From positions 20,555 through 84,554 of the forward strand of contig CAXXGF010000053.1 of assembly GCA_963677445.2 (NCBI GenBank): a stretch of 64,000 bases of DNA. The letters run 5' to 3'. This stretch comes from G963677445 sp963677445. GTDB lineage: Bacteria > Bacteroidota > Ignavibacteria > Ignavibacteriales > Melioribacteraceae. The notes under the pieces were generated by a model, which saw only the letters and a program-made list of their open reading frames with translations, was not told the origin of the DNA and ran no database searches. Below are positions 57,011-64,000 of the stretch, piece after piece (position 1 is the stretch's first letter; every line of letters starts with the position of its first letter). A program made the translations under genes and the position numbers.

Positions 57011-58714
57011 TTACAATTTATTGAAATCGGCGAGAAGCCGGCTTTCGGGATCAAACTTTATTTTCTCCGGAAGAAAATCTGTCTTAAATTTTAGCAGTGT
57101 ATCAGAAGAAACAATATTAACACTTTCAATATAAACAAGATTACTATCTTTGCCGCTGAACATAATATCAAGAGGAAAATTATAAACAGGGTATCCTTTC
57201 TGATATTGCCTGAGACTTATTTCCACTAAATTTTCCCGCTCAAATAAATATTTTTGTATCTTGTATTTCAGCTCAATTATTCCCCTGCCATCATAAATCC
57301 ACTGATCAAAAAATTTATCAAAACTTTTTCCGGTAAACTCTTCAACAAGATTTTTAAACTGAGCTGTGGACGCATTTTTATACTTAAATTTACTGTAATA
57401 GTTCCGTAAAATATCAAAAAAGAGGGAATCGCCGGTTTCCCTTCTCAGCATATGAAGCGTCCAGGCTCCCTTGTCATAAACAAGATCATCAAAAAGATGA
57501 GTTGAGGGATTATAAAGCGGACTGCTTTCGAAATATTCAAATTTACTCATCATAAAATTTTTCAGCGCCTCTTTACCACCCTCTTTCTCATACCACAGCG
57601 CTTCGGAATAAGTAGCGAAACCTTCATTAAGCCATACATCTTTCCATTCTGCCGGCCCGACAGCGTTACCCCACCAGTGATGCGCCAGTTCATGAATAAA
57701 TATTTCTTCATACAATTCATATTCATTTAAGAAATAGGAACCTACACCGGTGATCGTCTGATTTTCCATGGCGCCGAAATTCCACAGAAATTCGGCCACA
57801 GCATACTTTTGATCGGAAAAGGGATATTGCCCGAAAGTTTCCTCAAAATATTTAATCCCCTTCTCGTGCAAACTGAGATTCTTTTCAATATTTATTGAAG
57901 TTTCAGGATAAAGATAAAGCTCCATCTTAAAATTATCTCCTGAAATGCTCTGAATGTTTTTTTCATAGCGGAGATAAGGCGCGGCGTAAAGAGCTATAAG
58001 GTAGGTTGAGATTGGTCTGCCGCTATACCATTCCCACGTTTTAAGATTATCATGGCCGCTCACTTTTTGCAATAATCCATTTGAAAGGCAGCTATATGAT
58101 GAATCGGCAGTGATGATCATCCTTACTGTTGCTTTGTCAGCAGGAAGATCGTTACAGGGAAACCATGATGAAGCAAATACCGGTTCCGACAGGGTATAAA
58201 CAATTTTCCGATCCTTGAATCTTCTGAAGCAGAACGCGTCCGTTCCGGTATCATCAGGATATCCGTCATAGGCAATTTTTATAGTGAAGCTGCCGGAAAT
58301 ATTATTCCCATCTATTTCAATATGGCGTTCATCTCTTTCATATTCCGTTTTCACACCATTCAGCTCAACCTTCCGGATTGTGTAGTCGGGATAAAAATTC
58401 AAAAAAATATTATCCTCCCCTTTTTTAATACCATCAACAGTTACTTCACAATCTATCATATCAGACTCAGTATTCAGTTTTTGCGCGATATTGTAATGGG
58501 AGATATCAATTTTATTCTGTTCAGGTAAAAAATAATTTTCCTCTTCAATCTGCCGGAGTGTGGGAAAAAGATGATAACCGTGTCCATAGTTATCTTTATC
58601 ACCTCCCGGATAAAAATCATAACCCATAATTAGCGCATAAATGAACAAACCTCCGGCGATAATTACCAAAACCAGGGGAAAAATCAACATATTATAATTG
58701 AACTTGACTTTCAT
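57011..58714 (-). CDS. M1 family aminopeptidase, membrane-anchored
   Basis: 567 aa. An N-terminal hydrophobic helix (about 8-30) anchors or exports it. The gluzincin domain has GAMENQTIT (about 315), the zinc motif HELAHHWWG (about 341) and the third ligand Glu in WLNEGFATYSEALW (HExxH-x18-E), then DKGAWTLHMLR. A beta-saddle N-terminal domain precedes; the protein is shorter than classical M1 enzymes and lacks the long helical C-terminus. It cleaves N-terminal residues from peptides, probably in the periplasm. Confidence 0.9.
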   Translation of the reverse strand: MKVKFNYNMLIFPLVLVIIAGGLFIYALIMGYDFYPGGDKDNYGHGYHLFPTLRQIEEENYFLPEQNKIDISHYNIAQKLNTESDMIDCEVTVDGIKKGEDNIFLNFYPDYTIRKVELNGVKTEYERDERHIEIDGNNISGSFTIKIAYDGYPDDTGTDAFCFRRFKDRKIVYTLSEPVFASSWFPCNDLPADKATVRMIITADSSYSCLSNGLLQKVSGHDNLKTWEWYSGRPISTYLIALYAAPYLRYEKNIQSISGDNFKMELYLYPETSINIEKNLSLHEKGIKYFEETFGQYPFSDQKYAVAEFLWNFGAMENQTITGVGSYFLNEYELYEEIFIHELAHHWWGNAVGPAEWKDVWLNEGFATYSEALWYEKEGGKEALKNFMMSKFEYFESSPLYNPSTHLFDDLVYDKGAWTLHMLRRETGDSLFFDILRNYYSKFKYKNASTAQFKNLVEEFTGKSFDKFFDQWIYDGRGIIELKYKIQKYLFERENLVEISLRQYQKGYPVYNFPLDIMFSGKDSNLVYIESVNIVSSDTLLKFKTDFLPEKIKFDPESRLLADFNKL

Positions 58715-58825
58715 AAAATCTATATTTATTTGTCATAAAAGGAGAATTAAGCAAAATTAACGATTTCTTTAGTTGCGATACAATTCGTAAATAAATATTT
58801 TTAAGAAAATAAAATCGGGTCGACT

Positions 58826-60061
58826 ATGCCTACATCAGGAGCTTCCATACTTCGAGAAACCCTCACTATGATTTTGGCGGGGGGTCAGGGTGAGAGATTA
58901 TTTCCACTCACAAAAGAAAGAACAAAACCATCGGTTCCTTTCGGAGGAAAATACCGTATTATTGATTTTGCTCTGTCCAACTGCCTGAATTCCGGGCTGA
59001 GAAAAATTTACGTGCTTACTCAGTACAAGTCCGACTCACTTAACAGGCATCTTTATGAAGCCTGGAATATATTTAACCCCGAGCTTCAGGAGTTTATCCG
59101 CTCAGTTCCCCCCCAGCAAAAAATAAGCAATAACTGGTATACAGGAACTGCCAACGCGATATTTCAAAATCTGAATCTTATTTCCGACGGTAACTTTAAA
59201 CGTCTGCTTGTTCTTTCAGGCGACCATATATACAAAATGGACTACCTGAGGATGATTCAGTATCACGAAGAGAAAAAGGCCGACCTGACAATCTCCAGTA
59301 TCGAAGTGCCAAAGGATCAGGCAAACCGGTTTGGAGTTCTTAAAGTGGATAAAGAGCTTAAAATAATATCCTTTGTAGAAAAGCCGAAAGATCCTCCGAC
59401 AATACCCGGTAATCCCGATCTGGCTTTTGTTAATATGGGTATATATATATTCAGGACAGAAGTCATAAAAGATGTGCTGTCTAAAATGCATGCCGATGGT
59501 ATATCGAACGAAGATTTCGGAAAACATATTATACCCTATATGATAAAATCGGGTCATAATGTTTTTTCCTATGAATTTGTTGATGAAAACAGAAAAAATA
59601 AACCTTACTGGGTTGATGTCGGAACTCTCGACAGTTATTATGCCGCGAGCATGGACCTTATTAGTATTGATCCTTTTTTCAATCTCTATGATAATCACTG
59701 GCCCCTCAGAACAAAACAGCTTCAATATCCACCGGCTAAAACACTCTCCCACGAAGGGGAAAGAGTCGGAAGGGTTTATAATTCTCTTGTGACTGACGGA
59801 ACCATTGTTTCGGGAGGTCTTGTAGAACGTTCTATTGTCGGTTATAATGTGAGAGTCAACAGTTATACATACATTACCGATTCAATTATTATGGATAACT
59901 GTAATATTGGCAGACACAGCAGAATCAGACGGGCAATTATAGACAAGAATGTTGTTATTCCCGAAGGAACAGAAATAGGGTTTGATCCCGATATAGATAA
60001 AAAAAGATTTAAGGTATCCGATACAGGCATTGTGGTGATACCTAAAGATTACCGGTTTTAG
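58826..60061 (+). CDS. glgC: Glucose-1-phosphate adenylyltransferase
   Basis: 411 aa. The nucleotidyltransferase domain starts TMILAGGQGERLFPLTKERT, then KPSVPFGGKYRIIDFALSN, GDHIYKMDY, FVEKPKDPPT and the sugar-binding KPYWVDVGTLDSYYAASMDL. The left-handed beta-helix C-terminus has NCNIGRHSRIRRAIIDKNVV. It makes ADP-glucose for glycogen. No other glg gene is adjacent. The allosteric tail ends soon after the helix (YRF). Divergent from the aminopeptidase gene. Confidence 0.95.
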   Translation: MPTSGASILRETLTMILAGGQGERLFPLTKERTKPSVPFGGKYRIIDFALSNCLNSGLRKIYVLTQYKSDSLNRHLYEAWNIFNPELQEFIRSVPPQQKISNNWYTGTANAIFQNLNLISDGNFKRLLVLSGDHIYKMDYLRMIQYHEEKKADLTISSIEVPKDQANRFGVLKVDKELKIISFVEKPKDPPTIPGNPDLAFVNMGIYIFRTEVIKDVLSKMHADGISNEDFGKHIIPYMIKSGHNVFSYEFVDENRKNKPYWVDVGTLDSYYAASMDLISIDPFFNLYDNHWPLRTKQLQYPPAKTLSHEGERVGRVYNSLVTDGTIVSGGLVERSIVGYNVRVNSYTYITDSIIMDNCNIGRHSRIRRAIIDKNVVIPEGTEIGFDPDIDKKRFKVSDTGIVVIPKDYRF

Positions 60062-60068
60062 ACTGACA

Positions 60069-60097
60069 ACCCGCAGCTTATTCTGCGGGTTTCTTTT
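60069..60097. terminator. Terminator after glgC, shared with convergent feoB
   Basis: ACCCGCAG (60069-60076) pairs with CTGCGGGT (60083-60090), 6-nt loop, then TTCTTTTTT. The feoB stop codon lies directly at its T tract. Confidence 0.85.
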
Positions 60098-62022
60098 TTA
60101 AAAGGGTATGAATATTCTTATCAGAAGGGTGAGAAAAATAGCGATAAGAAAAGTAAGAATTGCTATCCCGATTGAAATCTTCAGGTTAAATTCTCTTTTT
60201 AAAGCCGCGATAGTGGCAAGGCAGGGAATATAAAATGTCACAAAAACTGTAAATCCAAGCACTTGCGAAAAAGTCATAACGCTTAAAACATCATTGGTCC
60301 CCATTGCCGAAAACAACAGTATGAGTGACAATTCCTTGCGCATAATACCAAAAAGCAGAGTTACACCAACAAGGGAAGGCAATCCGAGAATTCCTGTGGT
60401 AAAAACCGCGAGAAAAGAATTGATCGAGTCGGCCAGATCATAATAGTTTATAAACTCCAGCAGAACACTCCCTATAATAAGAAGAGGCCAGGCAACAATA
60501 ATGAACTCCTTCAGTCTGAACCAAGTTTTGCTCATTACCGCTTTCGGCGATGGCAGATGATATTTCGGAATTTCAAGGATCAACCCGGGGCTGACATCAG
60601 GCATTATTTTCGACATTATTTTGCCGGTTATACCCAGGATAATAATATTCAGGATATAAATGGCGACCGCGGCTTCCATACTTATAAAAAAACCGACAAG
60701 CCCGAAAATGATCGTCATTCTTGCCGAGCAGGGCACCAGGGTTGTCAGAGTTGCGGTAATTATTTTATCTCTTGTGGATTTTAATATTCTCGTCGCGAGT
60801 ATGCCCGGCACTGTGCAACCGTAACCCAATATAATCGGGAGAATTGAAAGACCGTGCAAACCAATTTTATGCATCAGGTTATCTATCAGGTAAGCTATTC
60901 TGGCCAGGTATCCGGTATCTTCCAGGATAGAAAGGAAGATAAAGAATGGCAGCAAATAAGGTATAACTATTCCTATTCCGCCACCGATACCGGAAACCAG
61001 TCCGTTGAGCAGATGAAAAAGAATAGAATTTTCCCCGAAAGTGTCAGAAAGAAATTTGTTCAGTAAATCAAAGTTATCAAGAAAGATCGGCTCAACTAAA
61101 TTCCCGATAGTAAAGATAAGTGTAAAAATAAGATATAATACTCCCCCCATGATTATATAACCAATGAAAGGATGCATAAAAATATCATCAAGTTTCTGCC
61201 GAAAATCGACAAATTTATTTGAACTTACAGCAGCGACTGATTCAAAAATCCTGAATGCCAGCGAATGACGAGCCGAAGAAACCACCATTTCAGAAAAGTT
61301 TTCCATCAGCTTTTCAAATTCTTTTATCTTCGCCGCAACATACCGCCATTGATTTTCACCGAGGTATTCATCAAAAAACTTCTTCATCAACCGGTCTTTC
61401 TCTAAAATCTTAAGGGCAAGAAACCGGTAATTCCATTTTTCCGGCACTCCCGATTTTTTCAGGAAAGAGGCAAATTCATCAAGAATATTTTCAATCGGTC
61501 GGTCAAAATAAATATAATTGGGAAGGTAACCTCCTTCCGCAACCTGAAAAGCTTTTTCAAATAACTGAATAAACCCCTCTTCCTTTCCTGCCGACAGTTT
61601 CAACAACAGGAACACCAAGCTTTTCTGAGAGCGCCCCGGAATCAATTTTAATCCCTTTTCTGGCCGCTTCATCCATCATATTCAGGGCAATAACCATTGG
61701 GCGACGCAATGAAAGAAGCTGGAGAGTTAAATCGAGGCTGCGTGAAAGCACAGAGGCGTCAATAACATTAATAATCACTGAATCGGAAGGTGAATGACGA
61801 ATATATTTTACAGAAACCAGTTCGGCTTCATCTGTGGTATTGGCCGAATAAGCCCCGGGAAGATCGGTTATATCAATTTTTTGATTTTGGAAATCAATTA
61901 CACTTTTTGGTGTATTGAACACTAACCCCTGGATAATTGGATGATATAGCTTTGTATCCGGCAACCTCATTAAATATCGTGCTCTTACCACAATTCGGCT
62001 GCCCGATAAGGATAAATTCCAA
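60098..62022 (-). pseudogene. feoB: Ferrous iron transporter FeoB, two frameshifts
   Basis: Read through, this is a ~640-aa FeoB. The G domain (start TTG 62022, one base after feoA, GAGGG site within feoA) has EFILIGQPNCGKSTIFNEVA, DLPGAYS and ALNMMDEA. The membrane part has GFIQLFEKAFQVAEGG, EPIFLDNFDLLNKFLSD, GGGIGIVIPYLLPFFIFLSI and LILGYGCTVPGILATRILKS. Two +1 slips interrupt it: at 61904-61908 (five T on plus, four expected), just after QYTK, and near 61565, between GVYS and LFEKAF. GTP hydrolysis regulates Fe2+ import across the inner membrane. A downstream Met (MKRPEK) is not a real start. Confidence 0.88.
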
Positions 62023-62023
62023 A

Positions 62024-62251
62024 TCAGATACCCTCAACCAGTATCTTTTCAGCTATTCCATATCCGATAGCGATATCAGTTTCACGGCATACTACAACAA
62101 CGGGACCGCGAAAATTTGATTTTTTGCTCACTTCTACAACTTCGCCAACCGACAGGCCAAAATTCATCAGGTTCATCATCGCGCCATATCCGGCGCCGAT
62201 TCCCGCGATTCTAACCCGGCTGCCTTTTTTACAATCTATTAATCTGCTCAT
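62024..62251 (-). CDS. feoA: Ferrous iron transport protein FeoA
   Basis: A 75-aa SH3-like protein starting at ATG 62251 (MSRLIDCKKGSRVRIAGIGA); ATG 62272 would add seven residues. It shows the FeoA pattern with a GLSVGEVVEVSKKSNF loop and RGPVVVVCRETDIAIGYGIA end. It precedes feoB by one base, the usual feoAB order, and likely supports the transporter on the cytoplasmic side. Confidence 0.9.
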   Translation of the reverse strand: MSRLIDCKKGSRVRIAGIGAGYGAMMNLMNFGLSVGEVVEVSKKSNFRGPVVVVCRETDIAIGYGIAEKILVEGI

Positions 62252-62451
62252 AGCCAATAAATATTTATTCAACTGCTAATTTAAACTTAGTCTAAATAGA
62301 ACATATTGTCAAGAAAATCATACTAATTATTTACAGATTTTCTTATCTTTTTTATTATCGTAAAAAACAGGCTCTTTTTTTATACCTCTCTTATTTGGCA
62401 TTGAATTTTTATTTTACTTTCACTTAATTAATTGGAAAAAAGATAGAGATA

Positions 62452-63428
62452 ATGCCACTGAAAATAATATTGTTGTTAGTTGTTTTTATACTGATCGCAG
62501 CATGCGACAGATCAGATATTGTTACTCCCGATGATGACGGCTTTCCCCCTTCCACTCCCGAAGGGATCCGATTATTCAGAGCCCGGGATGGAGAAACAGG
62601 CATTGAATGGGAACAGAACCCTGAACATGATCTTCTCGGATATTATATTTACCGAAAAATCAACGATAATCCTGATCTCGCGCTCCACGATTCCACCGAA
62701 TTGAATTATTACTTCGATTATCCTCTTCATTACGATTCTATTTTTACCTACGCGATTTCAGCATATGACAAAAGTTTTCGTGAAAGTGGAATCTCCGCCA
62801 GTGTGAGCGGTCAGCCCGCAAATAAATATGCCCCTTTTGTACCGTTGTATCCTGAAGCATCCGGAAGGAATGACATTGACTCCACATTTATATCACTCCA
62901 CTGGACTCCGCGGGGGACGCTGATATTAAAGGTTATATTATCTACAGGTCGACTTTAGCAGGTTTTGAGACAGAAAACGCTGAAAAAGATTTTTTTTCCA
63001 TTAATACAAGCTATAATGACGTTTCAGTTGAACCGGGAATACAATATTATTACAGAATAAAAGCGCTGGATAAAGGGGATTTGCTCAGCAATGCGACATT
63101 AGCGGTGTCCGATCTGGCGCTTGACCGGCCCGAAATTCTATTCCCTCTCAATGGAGCCGCGATAACTGAACTGAACACAATTAAAATTTTAACATGTTCA
63201 TATCCTGCCTGGTATAAATTAGTCCTTTATTCCGACCCGGTATATGGTATTATTTCTGAAACCGATTTTTATTTTTCACAAATCCGGGAAGAAATTGATC
63301 TGGATGGTTCAACTTATTATCTTGAAACTTATAATAAATATTATCTGCGCCTGATAGCTTTCTCTAAGGAATCGGGATCGGCAAACAGTTATACCGAACT
63401 TATAAGTTTTGAAATTGTTCCGGATTAA
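62452..63428 (+). pseudogene. Fibronectin type III lipoprotein, one frameshift
   Basis: A lipoprotein signal MPLKIILLLVVFILIAACDR (lipobox IAAC) is followed by a fibronectin-III-like module (STPEGIRLFRARDGETGIEW, YYIYRKINDNPDLALHD, YTYAISAYD-type strands). The frame breaks in the G run at 62912-62916, where one G appears to be missing: the second frame reads GDADIKGYIIYRSTLAGFET onward into a second Fn3-like unit (IQYYYRIKALDKGDLLSNAT) and a C-terminal part ending SFEIVPD. Repaired length is about 325 aa. It lies 3 bp before the next gene, so an outer-membrane complex is possible. Confidence 0.8.
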
Positions 63429-63431
63429 AAT

Positions 63432-64000
63432 TTGCGCCTTTTTTATATCAAAATAATATTCCTTTTTGCAGCGCTGATTATCAGGGCACAGGATAATCTC
63501 GACTCTCTCAGTTTTCTCACCACCAATTATCAGAATCATTATTTTTCCAACCTCTTTGAAAAACAGCTCAATACCTACCAGTTAAATTCAGCCCTGAAAT
63601 ACAGCTTTTCGGATGATAATTTTTTTATCGGACTGGGAGAGAATTACCGTTCGGCAGTTATCCGACTTGGTGAAAAAACTATTAAGGATGAACAGTATTT
63701 TTCGATGCTCGGTGAATATAATTTCACATCGGAGCTGAAAAGCGGTTTTTTATTAAATAGCAGTATATTTTCGGATGACCGTAAACTCGCGATAAATGAG
63801 GCATCCGATTTTAATTCCTCTTTTTATATAAAATATTCACCATTAGAAAAACTCCAGATTATCCCCTTTGCCGGTTTTTCATCCAATACCCAGATAGGAG
63901 TAATGGACCAGGGAGTTATATATGGCGCGGAAGCTGTCGCCGATCATTTCAGCTACAGCAATCTCGATATTTTTTCTTCATTTCGTTTTCAGAATGAAGA
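63432..64000 (+). CDS. Outer-membrane beta-barrel-like protein, 3' end beyond window
   Basis: From TTG 63432, three bases after the preceding stop, an uninterrupted frame reaches the window edge (189 codons). The N-terminus MRLFYIKIIFLFAALIIRAQ is a signal peptide. The rest has alternating short strands (ALKYSFSDDNFFIGLGENYR, SGFLLNSSIF, KLQIIPFAGFSS) typical of beta-barrel or surface proteins. The function is unknown; it likely forms a pair with the upstream lipoprotein. Confidence 0.65.
   Translation, partial: MRLFYIKIIFLFAALIIRAQDNLDSLSFLTTNYQNHYFSNLFEKQLNTYQLNSALKYSFSDDNFFIGLGENYRSAVIRLGEKTIKDEQYFSMLGEYNFTSELKSGFLLNSSIFSDDRKLAINEASDFNSSFYIKYSPLEKLQIIPFAGFSSNTQIGVMDQGVIYGAEAVADHFSYSNLDIFSSFRFQNE

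Noticed and set aside
59216..59752. 178-codon frame antisense to glgC
   Set aside because: Shadow of a well-conserved enzyme gene.

Overview
The window is chromosomal DNA from a bacterium of the Bacteroidota/Chlorobi/Ignavibacteriota (FCB) kind. This rests on a C-terminal type IX secretion (T9SS) sorting domain (14781-16544), a PorD/DUF4835 protein (6516-7400), a serine-palmitoyltransferase-type sphingolipid gene set (1023-4522), an RND triplet, LpxH, a leucine-dehydrogenase-type enzyme and many exported lipoprotein or Ala-Gln signal peptides. There is no rRNA or marker gene that fixes the genus. The DNA is AT-leaning. Some genes have clear GGAG-type ribosome binding sites, others none.

Layout. 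1-6.5 kb: tRNA-Ala, a haem lipoprotein, a DUF123 GIY-YIG protein, then an SDR / serine palmitoyltransferase / GNAT set that looks like ceramide synthesis, ending in a HEAT-repeat-cyclophilin fusion that overlaps the GNAT gene. 6.5-19.5 kb: large exported or membrane proteins (PorD-like, BNR/VPS10-like, cation-chloride cotransporter, beta-helix T9SS cargo, four-repeat secreted protein) separated by long repeat-filled gaps. 19.5-28.9 kb: glutamate dehydrogenase, a double-receiver/PEP-synthase-like regulator, a histidine kinase, a NarL-type regulator and a porin; all but the kinase carry frameshifts. 28.9-34.1 kb: two overlapping TPR-SpoIIE phosphatases. 34.1-36.6 kb: tRNA-Val, a 160-bp MITE with 9-bp target duplication, a degenerate endolysin-like gene, tRNA-Gly and an M50 protease. 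36.6-47.3 kb, all minus strand: MFS, NusB, a leucine-dehydrogenase-like enzyme lacking its catalytic lysine, a SanA-like protein, an ABC ATPase and an RND/MFP/TolC efflux operon. 47.4-53.7 kb: aldo/keto reductase, then an ECF sigma / putative anti-sigma / DsbD / redoxin operon, then an AlbA_2 regulator with an internal 11-bp tandem repeat. 53.9-64 kb: PBP1A-LpxH, M1 aminopeptidase, GlgC, FeoAB (feoB frameshifted), a fibronectin-III lipoprotein (frameshifted) and the start of a beta-barrel-like protein cut by the window end.

Together the genes describe envelope building (sphingolipid, lipid A, peptidoglycan), protein export and periplasmic thiol chemistry, efflux, and two signalling blocks (kinase/regulator and SpoIIE phosphatases). 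The most notable observations are the Lys80-to-Cys change in the leucine-dehydrogenase homologue, the putative ceramide cluster coupled to a HEAT-cyclophilin, the MITE, the dispersed intergenic repeat families, and small-indel frameshifts concentrated in six loci while the other genes are intact.
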